A DNA stretch of 64,000 nt from Neospora caninum Liverpool (lineage: Eukaryota > Apicomplexa > Conoidasida > Eucoccidiorida > Sarcocystidae): assembly GCF_000208865.1 (NCBI RefSeq), contig NC_018395.1, positions 3,878,606 to 3,942,605 of the forward strand. Direction: 5' to 3'. Made by a program: the position numbers and the translations under genes. Positions 24,201 through 35,628 of the stretch are shown here, piece by piece. The notes beneath the pieces are model-generated. The model was not told where the DNA came from and did no database searches. It was given only the letters and a program-made list of their open reading frames with translations. Within the stretch, counting starts at the first letter, position 1. Every line of letters begins with the position of its first letter.

Positions 24201-27200
24201 AGAGGCTGCCTGGCTGCCAAGTGCATGATTCACCTCATATGCTTTGGGACTGCCTGGACATGCGTATCATGGAAGACGTCAGATAGTTATTGAGAGACAG
24301 TCCTCGGCTGAAGCCCGCGGACTGGGTACTCCCGTCCATGAGTCTGTTTCGGTTGTTCCAGGCTTTTGCAGCCTTCCGTACCTGGTCGTCGGCGCTCAGG
24401 AGAGGCAAGTCTGTGCCTCGCCCTGGAGAAGGTGACCGGAGAAACGCGATGAGATCAGGCCGGGGTGGCGTGAGAGCCTCGGCGATTTCAACGGCGCTCT
24501 GCACGGGGAAGCGAAAAGAAACAGGCATTTCCCGGATGCGAGACTGACAATTTACGGCCTCGAGGAGAGACCAGAAAGGGTGGAGGCGGAGAGGCGACAA
24601 GCAGGCAAAGCGAGAAGGCTGAGAAAAGCCGTGGGCTGCGACGCTCATGGCGCATCGTCTCAACCGGGGGGGGGGATCAAACGCAAAAGAGAGAACACGG
24701 TGAAGAGGAGAGAGAAAGCACGAAAGAAAGAGAAAACACAGGGCGAGACAGAGGAGAGAGAGATGGGAGAGATAACGAATAGGGCGACACAGGCAAGACG
24801 GAAAATGAGAACGCATTTGAGACGCTGGGCGAAGGCGTGCATCGGGGGGATGATGCTCGGAGCCTTTCAGGCGGCACGCACGGCTGAGAGGCGAAGACGA
24901 AAAGGCAGGAAGCGATGGCGCAGCGAGCCGGGGAGTGCGACGCAAAAGCACAGACGCGAACAGTCAGTGAGATTGACTCAAATGCGCAACGGGAAAAGGT
25001 CGCGGAGAGAGAAGGTAAGACACAGCGACCGATAGCGGACAGAGCGGCTGAAACGGAGACGGGGGAGAGAGAACCTCACCACGTTCGATTTCGTGTTTCG
25101 TTCGTTCTTGCTGACGAAGCACTCGTCCACGAGAACCCTGAGGAAATCAAGGGTCACACGAAAGTACGTCACCACTCTCAGACGCCCCCCTGCTCGGTTG
25201 TGGCAGCGCATCTTTTCCTCTTCCTTTACTTCTCGTTTCACGGTGCATTCTCTGGAGAAACCAGGGGTTCAATACAGAGAACGCATATCCAGAGAGGGGG
25301 AGCAAGTTCGGCGTGTACGCGCATCTACCACCTCGTTCTTTTCTCTGGCTCTTTGTTTCGTTTTTTGGTTCCTTGATTTCGGGTGCGGTGCTCGTCGCGC
25401 TTTCCGCTCTGGCCCTACAGCGCATCTGGATCACCGCGGGCAACGCCTGGGACGTGTGCGGAATTCTCGACTCTTCTGTAGCTTAAACCAACTGCGGGTG
25501 CGTCACGTGAGAGAGCCTTGCATAAGGCCCTCCCAAAGTAAAACCATATCTATACAGCGTCCATGCAATCTCTCCTTGTGCAAAGAGGGTAGGCTGGACA
25601 TGCAAACGAAACGTGAAACTGGAAGCCCTCTCGCCTCGCCGTTCTTTTCACGCCCCAGCCTTTGCCGGGCGTCGCCGCCTCTGCGACACGGCGCCCAGAA
25701 TCTCCTGGATTTGCTTTCTCGTTCCTGTCTTTTTATCGCTTTGCTCCTTCCGCTCCGCCCTTCCTAAATCTGGTTATGTCTCGTCCTCAGCTTGCATTTT
25801 GTCTCCTCTTCCCCGCCTTTTAGGCACCTACCGGCACGCCTCGAGGTGGCCAGCCTCAACAGCCCGGTGAAGCGCAAGACAGCCAAAGACGTCGACTGAC
25901 GTGAAATCTGCCTCGAGGTAGTGCAGCAGCCGCAGGATGTCGACATGATTCTGAAAAACACAGATCCACGGACAAGTACCGAACGGGAGGCGTGACTTGC
26001 CGAGCAACCCTGCCACGGTGCACGGCACCACAACGCGAAATCACCATCGTTTCGCGATTTTGGTCCATTTGTCCGCACGTCCACGTTGGTGCCATCCATC
26101 CACACGAGCGTTGCACACCGCACCAAGTCGTGCCTCTCCCAGCTTTTTTGTTTTGTCTAATGCAGAGTGACCCGCTTGAAGTTCCGTTACACGTGTATCG
26201 GTTCCCGTTCCTGTCCCCCTGTGTCCCTCTCTCTCGTCTGCGCGTCTCTGGGTTCTCCCTCTCCTCTCAGGCTTCTTTGCCTTCTCGATCTTCATTCCCT
26301 GCCCCGAGACCGTACCTTGAAGGCCGCCCAGTGCGCTGGAGTGCATCCGTTTTCATCCGTTTCGTCGAGGCATCGTCTCCCCGTACGGCGAACCAGAAGA
26401 AGGAGAGCCTTTCTGCAGTTGTTCTGAGCCGCCAGAATCGCACAGGTCGCCCCTTTGCTGTCGCGGCCTCGCGCGCCCCAGTTGGCGTCGGCCTCCGCGC
26501 GCTCGCCTCCCCGCAGCTCACCGACGCCCGAACGTGGAGCGAGCAACCCCGAAGAAGAAGAGGAAGAAGAAGAGGAAGAGGAAGAAGAAGAGGCAGCAGA
26601 AGAGGAAGAGGGGGAAGAAGAGGAAGAAGAGGAGGAAGCGCAAGGGTACGATTCGAGAGCGTCCAGGAGGATCCGCATGGCGACGACATTGTCGCGTATG
26701 ATGCTCCACATGAGCGGGCTTTGGAGGGTAGAGAGGGACCGAGCGTCGGGGTTCGCTCCTGGCACGACGCACACAAAGGCAGGGTGCGAAACTGCGGTGA
26801 GGAATGCTGGAAGCGAAATGAGAGAAAGAGAGTCTGCAGAAGCGGCAGACCATCGGACGAAAAAACGGAAAAGAGAGAAGGACGCGCAGGGACAGAAGAA
26901 AGGAAGGCGGCCAGGAGACGCAGCTGCGAGTTTGTTCAGGTGCACAAGATCCAAGGCGGCAGCGAGACCCACACGCGGAAGAAACGGGACGAAGACGCGC
27001 GCCTCTCGCAACAGCAACGGATGAGAGCGTATGTGAAGCCAACAGGAGGCGGGGAAGACCACAAAATCAGAAGAATGACACATCGGGCACGAGAGCGAAG
27101 AGGACTGATTTCGCGAGCCGCAAACGAAGCAGTCGATCGTAGACAGGCACGACACGCGGGACAAAAAGCCGACAAGAAGAGACGTCGAAACGTCCAGGCG

Positions 27201-28181
27201 GCAGAGACGCGAACTGACAAGCATAAGATGGAATTGGTAAGATCGTTCCTCGTTTTGAACAGAGCGCCGGTCTACCCTTCCTTCTTTGAACCGCCCGAGC
27301 GTAGGCCCTGAGAGAGCAGGTCCCGTTTTCCCGTAGTTCCTTCGCCCTTCGGGACTGGACGTGCGCCTCCCTCACATCATCCCAACCCGTTCCCGTTTCC
27401 TCCTCTGCTCATTCGCTTCTTCGCTTGCCTCTGGCTGTGTTCAGCAAACCGTCTTTATCACGACTTCTGGGTGCTTGTGCTTACCGTTTGCGAGAAGCCT
27501 TTTCATGACGGCGATTTCGCCACAGAGCGCAGCCCAGTGAAGGAGCGTGTGGCCGCCGGCGTCTCTGGCGTCGACGTACGTCTTGGGATCCAGGCGCTTG
27601 AGAACACTCGTCACTGCCTTGCTTCGATTGCAGCGGAGAAGCAAAAAGAGTTGCGACACGACCTCTGCAGAGGCCGACCTCGCCGAAGGTGGCGGCGCAG
27701 GGGAAGAAGTCCAAGACGTGGACGCATCCCGAGACGGAAACGAAGACGAGGAAGAAGAAGATGAAGAGCAAGACGGCGAAGAGGAAGACGACGAAGAGGA
27801 AGACGACGAAGCGGAAGACGACGAAGAGGAAGACGACGAAGAGGAAGACGACGAAGCGGAAGATGACGAAGCGGAAGATGACGAAGCGGAAGATGACGAA
27901 GAGGAAGACGAGGAAGAAGGATACGCGCGAGACACGAGTTTTCGAGAGGCTGAAGGTGACTGAGGGGACACACGACGCGTCTGAGAAGACGTAGAACATG
28001 CAGAGGTCGGTTGGGAAAAGGACGCGGAGGAAGAACCAGAGGACGACGAGAAGGAAGAAGAAAAGGAAGAAGATGCAGAGGAGAAGAACGAGGAGCAAGG
28101 CCGAGTTTCCTCGTCCACCGGTAGCGTGTGCGCTCTCCTTCGTTCCCCTCCACCGAGAGGGTGATCAGGCGCTCTCTCCAT
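19507..28181 (-). CDS. Ankyrin-repeat DHHC protein S-palmitoyltransferase
   Basis: This enzyme family transfers palmitate from acyl-CoA to cysteines of membrane proteins, through a DHHC cysteine in the membrane. Thirteen exons join in phase: 28181-27485, 26758-26316, 25950-25832, 25137-25080, 24498-24382, 24011-23865, 23398-23075, 22487-22381, 22042-21925, 21491-21381, 20861-20752, 20301-20208, 19968-19507, giving 968 residues. Ankyrin repeats span about residues 195-420 ([48 protein letters not shown]), interrupted by poly-serine. Hydrophobic segments follow, then [13 protein letters not shown]. The zinc-binding core is [15 protein letters not shown], then [14 protein letters not shown], with the catalytic C at about 684, and [11 protein letters not shown]. 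Two further membrane segments, [12 protein letters not shown] and NPFSAG follow. The layout is that of Akr1/HIP14-type enzymes. Least certain are exons 5-7 and the final exon. Confidence 0.88.
21030..21306. repeat. Two (TA)n tracts in a DHHC intron
   Basis: (TA)n at about 21030-21050 and again at about 21238-21306, the second preceded by a (CT)n run. Both lie in the intron between the two post-DHHC membrane exons. Confidence 0.85.
23570..23645. repeat. TATA/GATA imperfect repeat in a DHHC intron
   Basis: Imperfect CATATATA and GATAGATAGA words occur within the intron at 23399-23864. Confidence 0.75.
26545..26640 (-). repeat. Serine-coding repeat in DHHC exon 2
   Basis: GAAGAAGAGG-type plus-strand repeats read on the minus strand as two serine blocks. 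They sit between the second and third ankyrin units, so the ankyrin stack is split by low-complexity sequence. Confidence 0.85.
27760..27925 (-). repeat. 15-base tandem repeat encoding Ser/Ala in DHHC exon 1
   Basis: About nine 15-base units of the form GAAGAGGAAGACGAC, with GAAGCGGAAGATGAC variants, lie on the plus strand. On the coding minus strand they read as five-residue units of serine with some alanine. The higher-order 15-base period distinguishes this from a plain TCN run. Confidence 0.88.
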
Positions 28182-28250
28182 GGTCAGAGAGATTGCCTGG
28201 TCAGAGAGATTGCCTGGTCAGAGAGATTGCCTGGTCAGAGAGATTGCCTG
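28181..28250. repeat. 17-base direct repeat, four copies, at the DHHC start codon
   Basis: TGGTCAGAGAGATTGCC is present four times head to tail with no spacer. It abuts the ATG of the palmitoyltransferase (ATG at 28181-28179 on the minus strand), so it lies in that gene's leader. Copies look identical, which suggests recent amplification. It is not a CRISPR, because there are no spacers. Confidence 0.93.
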
Positions 28251-31200
28251 GTCTGGTTGTTTTTTGCTTCAGAGATCGGTTTGCCAGAAACGGCACATTG
28301 TGTCTCTCGGCAAGTCGTTCTTGACGCGCTGTCTCGAAGCTGTCCACGGCGCCCTGGACTCTCTCGGATTCCCTCTTCCGCTTCGAAAGCTCTCTTCTGC
28401 CCGGATGCACGGGAGCGCAGCACCATCAGCCTCGAGCGGTTCCTGTTCAACTGCCGTCGAAGTCGCTTTTTTGCAAATGCAAAACCAAACGACGGGACAG
28501 ACGAAGAAGTGAACGAAGGGGGAGGCCAAGGAGAGGAAGACGTCGAAGAAGGAAAGAGAGGAAGAAAGAGAAACAAGAGGGGGAAAGGGAAAAAGAAGAG
28601 AACAAGAAGAAGGAGGAAAAAGGACTAGAAGGAGGCTGAGAAAAAGAAGAATGAGGCAGAGAATGAGAAGAACGGCGAGCGGGAGGGTACGTGAGGCAGA
28701 GAGGGATATGACGCGTGTCGCACAGAAGAAGAGCTACCTCTCTCGGCAGGAGTAAGGAAAGTGGAAAGGAAACGAGGAAGAACAGCTGTGTTGCTTGACT
28801 GGGAAAGAAATCGCGGGAACTTGTCTTTGCGCGAGAGCGAGGCTAGGAGACATGCGCAAAAAGGCGACGGGGAAAGTAGAGCAGAGAAGAGACGAGAAAA
28901 AGTTTTAAAATCGGCATTGTTTAACGCTCCAAACATATTTTAAGAGGGAAGAATCTCTGGAAAACGGCCGGGAAAAAAACACTTTAAACCCTCGTTTACT
29001 CCTGTGAAAGTTAAAGAGCATGTGCCGTCGCGTATACACCTGCCAGTCTCCCGTACACCAATTTCCTGCGGTCGAAAAACGCAGAGATTCTGAGTTCTCT
29101 GCTTTCACCTTTTCCCCCTCACCCCCCCTCCCATCTAGACAGATAAACCAGAAAGTCCAGAAAGACGCCTTCTTCATTTCTCTGCTTCGAAGCGCGTTCA
29201 CTTCAGATTTTTAGATCCGTTATCTCCACATACATACAGATACCTCTGCTTCGACACTGCCCCGCTGAGCGGTGCACAGATGCCTAGCAGAGTCCATCTT
29301 CTTTCTGCCACTCGCTCCTGGTTTGCCGTCTCCCTGTTGGCGCCCTCGGACTTCTCCGCCTCTCCACTTTCGGCAAACAGTCGCTTCTCTTCTCCTCGCT
29401 TCTCCGCCTCAAAACAGAGACGTCCCAGACAACCAGAAGCAGGGTTCTAGGCTGCCTGTCTGCTCGCCTTTCTCCAGGCCTCGCCTCAGCCTGCACGGCG
29501 TTGCTGGCGAAACCTCGTCGGCGGTTTTTCTCGCGGCAAAAAAGCCCTCGGACTTGAAAGGCGTCTTTCTCAACGACTGCGCCTTTCCGTATGCGACTGT
29601 GTCAGCGTGAAGGGTAGGAGCTATTTTCGGCAAGAACGGCAACTGAGATCTCCCCCAGGTGTATACATCCAACCGGTCGCGTCTCGCAGGCAGCGTGAGC
29701 GCGCCACACGTGGCCTCGAGGCCCCGTTGTGTGACAAGCACTGTGGAAGGCCAGTTCTGCGCGGCCTTCTGTGTGAACCTTTCTACAGTATATGGAGGCG
29801 TGTTTCTCGTCTTTGACACGAATTTGTTGCTGAGAAACGTCTACGACTTTTTCTCTACGAGAAGAGTGTCTTCGTCCTGTTGAGAGGGTGAAATTTCTTC
29901 TCTGTGTGCACTCTCGTGGACTCGAGGACTCGCTCTCAAACCCCCTGGCGAGTTGTCTCTCGTCTCCCTCTCTGGTGTGTTCCAAAGTTTCGTTCCAAAA
30001 TCCGCCTTTCTCTCGAACTTTTTTCTTCTTCTTTATCCAGGTTGTTTTCTTTCCGTCCGGTTCTTTCGCATTTCTCTTCTCTCGTTCTGCTTTTCGCCGC
30101 CTTTCTCTCCTCTCTCCCTGCGTAAAAATCGAAATCGCCCCGGCGTATATACGCGAAGGTGGAGACTCTCTCAAGTAACCGGAGACACCTGACGCGTACT
30201 GTGCAGCTGCGCACCTGCTGTCTTTGGGTTTCCAGTGTTTCAGAGTTTTCTGATTTTCCTTTCTTCTACATCTGTCCTCTCTGAGAGGGAATTCTCCTTG
30301 CCTTCGCCGCCTTGGTCTCTCCCCGTCTCCTCATCCAGTGTGTGTCTCTGTCTTCTGTCTCCCTTTCGCCCTCCCCCCCGTCCAAACCTCCGAGACGGAA
30401 GTGGAGGGAAAAGCGGCGTTGTCTGTTTTGTCTGTCTCGACGGCCCGAGAGGCAAGGTCCGTCTTGTGCTGGTGATTCTTGAAGAAATGTTTTGATCTGC
30501 AGAGCTCGAGTACCAAATAAACGCCCATTCCGATCTTTCAAAAGGAGACGAAAACGGCAGTGCGCGACAAGTCCCCTTCTCGCGTGTCTCCTCTGACAGC
30601 CAGTCGAGACGTTGGACGCCGCGTGTGTAAAGGCCACGTCGCGCACGTTTTCTTTCGTTTTCCACGAGGCAGTCTTTCTTGCAAATTCTCGAGCACTCCG
30701 AATCGGAGTTGTCGTCCGTAAACTTTGCTTCGTCTCGCCTGACTCCTGAGCGCCTCGTGTCCGTCTCTCCCATCTGTTTTCGCTGCAAAAAACCGAGCTT
30801 TCTGCGCAACCTTGAATTCGTGGATCTTTTCCGACTTGGGAAAAATCTCTAACTCCCTTGAGGCGTTCCAAAAAGCCCATCTCTCTCTCCTTTCCCTTTC
30901 CCTCTTTTCGTTTTCGCCGTTCCTCCCTCAGTGCGAAAGGCGCGATCTGTGCGGGCGTATTTCGTCGTCAGGCCGTCTTCTCAGCCGGCTCTGGGTCTTT
31001 GTTTTCTCTGCGTACGTCTTCTTCTCCTTTCGACGCCGACTTTTCCTTCAATTCTTCCTTCTACATTCCGCTCCGCCTCTCCTCGTTTTCCCCTCCCAAC
31101 TCGCATCTCACTTCTTCAGCTCAGCTGGTTTTCTCGTCTGTTGAACAACGAAAGAAACGCATCTGAGAACCTGCTTTCAACTGTCGCTTTTCCTGGATAT

Positions 31201-31429
31201 ATCACCCCTGGCCTCTGCCTCGAAAGCGCCTTCAATCAATCGCAAACACAGAGAGAGTCGCCGATGAATCGATCCCGACCATTCTATCTGTTCACCGTTC
31301 TGTGGAGATCGAAACACCTTACTCCCCATTTCCGTCCGTCTCGATCCTCTGTACTCGCCTAACTCTACGCTCGTCTAATGCGTCTCGACAAACACGTTAT
31401 TTTCTACAGATTCACCCGTATTTACATAC

Positions 31430-31465
<36 letters not shown>

Positions 31466-31583
31466 CATGGAACGCCCTGTGTTTGTAGATGAATGGTACA
31501 TCTCGGGAAATTCTCGATAAGGATACGAGACGGACTGTGACGTTTCCCTCCTCTACAAGTGTTGACGTCCCTGACCCTTCACG
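28251..31583. promoter_or_regulatory. Divergent promoter region of the DHHC gene and PDH E1 beta
   Basis: This is a 3.3 kb head-to-head gap. The plus strand is purine-rich from about 28500 to 28900 and pyrimidine-rich from about 29240 to 31400, so initiation probably lies near 28900-29240, leaving a long rightward leader. A (TA)n tract sits at about 31434-31462. Open frames on both strands here (for example 30240-30809 minus) have no recognisable domain, and I do not call them genes. Confidence 0.45.
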
Positions 31584-33502
31584 ATGGCGAAGCGCGACGC
31601 CTCCTCTCTCCTCTCCCTCGCTTTCGCGATTGCCCTGTGTGGGGTGTCTCTTCCTGTCTCCTTCGACTGGGCTGTAGGCCATCAACTGTCTCCACCCTCC
31701 ATCGGCTCTCCCGTGTTTCCTGCCTCCCGCGCCGCCTCCCAGCCTACCAACCATCTGCCTCTCGCCTTCGTCAAGCCTGCGCCGAGGCATGTCCTGAACT
31801 TCCCTTCTTCCTCCATCTCTCCTTCTTCTCCTGCTTCTCCTTCTTCTCCGTCTTCTCCTTCTGCTCCGTCTTCTGGTTCGCCGGCCTCTCTGTCGACTTC
31901 GGCGTCCGTGTCACAGATGGACAGGCTCTCCGCCGGAAGTCCGTTGGAAGCGGCGTCTTCACAGCGGGTAAGGACGAATGACAGCGCAAGGCGTATCACG
32001 GGGGCGGGGCGAGGGAGGAACGAGAAGACGAAATCTCTAGGCAAATAACGGAGCGCAGGCTAAGGCCTTGACTGCTACGATCCGTCGAGGCAGAATCACT
32101 GAGTGTCTATGCACTTGTCTCTGTCGCGTCCCTCTCTGGCTGTCGCTCTTTCTCGAGCGGTTCTTTCTATCTTCTATAGCGCTCGCTTCTTCCGTCTTCA
32201 CGGGAACCTGTTTTTCTCGTCTGTACCGTGTTCGCTCCTTGCTTCCAGCGCGTCGCAGCCCTTTGTGTCGCCCCGTGTCCCCAGAAGCCTTCTCGTCTTG
32301 GGTGAATCTGTTTCCTGTCTCTCTCCGCTTTTTCCCGATCAACTTGGTTTGCTTCTCCTTTCCCGCTGAGCAATCGCCTCTCATCCTCAATACCCCTCAT
32401 CTTTTCTGTCTGCTTTGTCTCGCCTTTTCGACTCCGTCTCTGGCACGACATAAAAAAATCTACCATCATCCCTGACAGAGTCCTCGTTCTTTCCCTTCTT
32501 CCTTAATCTCTCTTTGGTTGCAGGCGTCCCTGCTGCCGTGGGTCGACCCGGCTGTCGATTCCTCAGACGCTTGCTCTTGTCGCGAATGTGTGTCCGTTTG
32601 GCTTTCTTCTTCCCTTTCTTCATCTCGTGCTTCGTCTTCCTGTCCAGCTCTCCTCATGTGTTTTCTCTTCTGTCGACTCGTCATCGTGTGGCGTTCGGCC
32701 TCGCGCTCCTCGGCGTCGCGCGCTTTCCCGTGTGGTCTGCATCCACGTTTCGTTTGCTTAGCCCGCGCCGCTGGCTGCCTCGCGCTTTTTCCGCCCATGA
32801 CCCCCTTTGTTTTCCTCTCGTGTCTGTTCGCTGCGTCTTTCTCATTTCGTGTGCCGTTTCCTCCTCCCGTTCTGCCTCCTCAGCTGCCTGTGCAAATCCA
32901 AGAGGCCGTCGTCGACGGCGAATTCGTGAACGGCAAAAGCGTGAAAGATTGGAAAGTGGAACGGTCACTCTACCAGGCGCTCCACATGGCGCTGGCCGAA
33001 GAACTCGCGCGAGATCCCAATGTGTGCGTCATGGGTAAGCATGCAAAGAATTAAAGCATTCATAAGACAGTTTGTGTCAATCTTTTTCGGAACGGTTTGA
33101 GGTCCAGTGTGTGGCGCTTCGAGGTGATGGTCCCGGAACGTTCAAAGGTCCACATGCGCTCACGTGTTCCTGCCACAACTCAAGCACATGCCCAATCCGG
33201 AGACAGGCCTGACACTCGACTCCGAATTGCCCCAAACCACACGCCCTGTGTATACATGCCATAGCTCATCGTCATTTTTTGTTCTCTTCTTCTTACGCTT
33301 CGTCGTTCCTCACTCTTCCCTTGACACCGACAAGACTACCAGAAAGACCTCCATGTCGTTCTGATACCTGCATTGACGCCTTATCGATATGCAAGATTCC
33401 TAGGCTTACGTATCCATGCATACACAATGTCTCCTGTTTCCATTTACACCGTCACATCCACATGTACAAACATGTGCACCTATCTCTCTCTCATAACACA
33501 CA

Positions 33503-33575
<73 letters not shown>

Positions 33576-33580
33576 GTGTG

Positions 33581-33621
<41 letters not shown>

Positions 33622-35054
33622 CTTTGTGCATCAGTGATTGCATGCAGATAGGTGGAGTTGTTTGGTGTTTCTTTGTGCACTTTGCGACATTTTAGGTGAA
33701 GATGTAGGGCACTATGGCGGCTCGTACAAGGTGACGAAGGATTTCCACGCGCGGTTTGGCAACTTCAGGTGTATGGACACGCCGATTTGCGAGAACACCT
33801 TCACGGGCATGGCGATCGGCGCAGCGATGAACGGCCTGCGACCAGTTGTCGAGGGGATGAACATGGGGTTTCTTCTCCTCGCTTTTAACCAAATCGCCAA
33901 CAACGCCGGCATGGTGCGATACACCAGTGGAGGCGCCTTCGACGTCCCGGTCGTCATTCGCGGCCCCGGCGGTGTCGGCAAGCAACTGGGCCCCGAACAC
34001 TCTCAGCGAATCGAGGCATACCTCATGGTAAGCAAGGCGGGTGGGGGTGGGGGGTGGGGGGGGGAGAAAAGAGCGCCAAGTCCGCGGAAGCGAGAAGGGG
34101 AAGGTGATCGGGAAACGCGCGGCCAGAAAGCCCACAGATGGGAAATAGCCAGGGAGGGCCCTCGAGCGCAAACGGCTAATACGCGGTTACCAATATTAAA
34201 TACATTTAGATATGTATATGTATATACGTATATCGTTCGTTTTTGTTTTCCCGCAGTCATACACGTTGAGGGGTGTTGTCCCTGTGTTTGCTGGTCTTTG
34301 TTTCGTAACCTCTGATCAACCTACACGCCTCTGGGTCTCGACCGGGTCGCCAGATGTTCCGTTCTCGGGAAGTTCGGCCCTTCGCTCTTTTGAACCTCCT
34401 TTCTCAGCCGCCTTTCCCTGTGTCTGTTCGTCTCCGCGTCGCTGTTCGTGGGGTGTTTCGCCCTCCGTTTCGCTCTCGATGTGCGAGCGCTCGTGTATCT
34501 GCTTTCTTTTGCTGTTCTGCTTTCTCACGACTCAATACTCTTCTCTTCAGGCAGTGCCGGGGCTCAAGATTGTCGCGTGTTCGACGCCCTACAACGCGCG
34601 CGGTCTGCTAAAGTCCGCCATTCGCGAAGACAACCCGGTGGTTTTTTTCGAGCATGTCTTGACTTACAACATCAAGGAAGAAATCCCGCTGCTCCCGTAC
34701 ACGCTCCCCCTGGACAAGGCCGAAATCGCCCGAGAGGGCTCCGACATCACTGTGCTCGCCTACGGCAAACTCCGCCACGTCGCCCTCGAGGCCGCGCAGC
34801 AACTTGAGAAACTCGGCTTATCTGCGGAAGTCGTCGACCTCATTTCTCTGAAACCTCTCGACATGGAGACCATTCGCGCCAGCGTCAAAAAGACTGGACG
34901 ATGCATCATTCTCGATGAAAGCAGCCGCACAGGAGGGATTGGCGGCGAAATATTTACTCAGGTATATACCAACGAAACACGCCCTTGTCTCCTACATAGA
35001 TAAATATATAGATTGACATGCAAACATGTTTTATGTGTTTGTAAGCATACAAGG

Positions 35055-35086
<32 letters not shown>

Positions 35087-35628
35087 GTTTATATGGATTA
35101 TGTCTGTGTATATGTAAGCGTGGAGATCTGTGTGTTTTCTTTGCTATCTGAATTGCTTCTCCATCGCCATATGTGGCTCCAGACACGGCGAACGGTGGCT
35201 CCCCCTGAAGCATGCGTAGAGGCCATGCGGGGTGTGCGACATGCGTTTGATCTCGGTACCGCGTTGGCCTGGAGCTGGCGAGAGAAAAAGCAGTTGGCAT
35301 CGCGAGGCGTGGAATGGCAAAGTGGATAGCCTTTCACTGACGTGTGTGTCTCCAGTCCGCGCGTGTGCTCCACTGATAAGCAGTTTCCCTCATGGAATCT
35401 CGAGAACGTTGACATCATCTTCCCGGGGCCTTGCGGTGCTTCTCGGCTGTGCAGGTGATGGAGAATTGTGCCGACGATTTGCTTGAGGTTCCCATTCGCT
35501 TAGCAACGAAAGACATTCCCACGCCGTATGCGGCTAAGCTGGAGGAGGCGACGATCGTAACCCCGCAAGACGTGGTGAACTCTGCTCTGTGGCTAGCGTC
35601 CAAGCGCGGCCTGCCGAAACAGGCGTAG
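31584..35628 (+). CDS. PDHB: Pyruvate dehydrogenase E1 component, beta subunit (apicoplast type)
   Basis: With E1 alpha, this subunit decarboxylates pyruvate using thiamine diphosphate, feeding acetyl-CoA to plastid fatty acid synthesis. In Toxoplasma this complex is known to be in the apicoplast rather than the mitochondrion. Five exons join in phase: 31584-31967, 32884-33034, 33696-34027, 34551-34961, 35455-35628, giving 483 residues. The first ~140 residues form a leader with a hydrophobic start ([15 protein letters not shown]) then a Ser/Pro-rich stretch, fitting a bipartite apicoplast signal. The enzyme begins at [17 protein letters not shown]. Hallmarks are [72 protein letters not shown] and [16 protein letters not shown]. 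It ends GLPKQA. It resembles plant and red-algal plastid E1 beta more than mitochondrial forms (from memory of the family). Confidence 0.95.
33503..33622. repeat. (TA)n/(GA)n compound repeat in PDH intron 2
   Basis: TATATATATGTATATATA-type blocks with G interruptions, followed directly by about eleven GA dinucleotides. The tract lies in the intron just before the exon starting GEDVGHYGG. Confidence 0.9.
35054..35088. repeat. (TA)n tract in PDH intron 4
   Basis: About fifteen TA dinucleotides within the intron before the last PDH exon. Confidence 0.85.

Noticed and set aside
26455..27024. Glu-rich 189-codon plus-strand frame
   Set aside because: Antisense shadow of the poly-serine and ankyrin exon on the minus strand.
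27547..27963. Acidic Glu/Asp-rich open frame on the plus strand
   Set aside because: It is the antisense of the serine-coding repeat in exon 1 of the palmitoyltransferase, whose minus frame carries the ankyrin homology.
28181..28250. CRISPR array
   Set aside because: The four 17-base copies are contiguous with no spacers, and the genome is eukaryotic.
30240..30880. Overlapping 189- and 204-codon minus frames
   Set aside because: They are purine-rich antisense of a C/T-rich stretch, with no domain and no splice-supported continuation.
32521..32880. Extra PDH exon starting [12 protein letters not shown]
   Set aside because: It has a fair acceptor, but no donor gives a better model. Joining exon 1 directly to the exon at 32884 keeps phase and reaches the conserved enzyme start.
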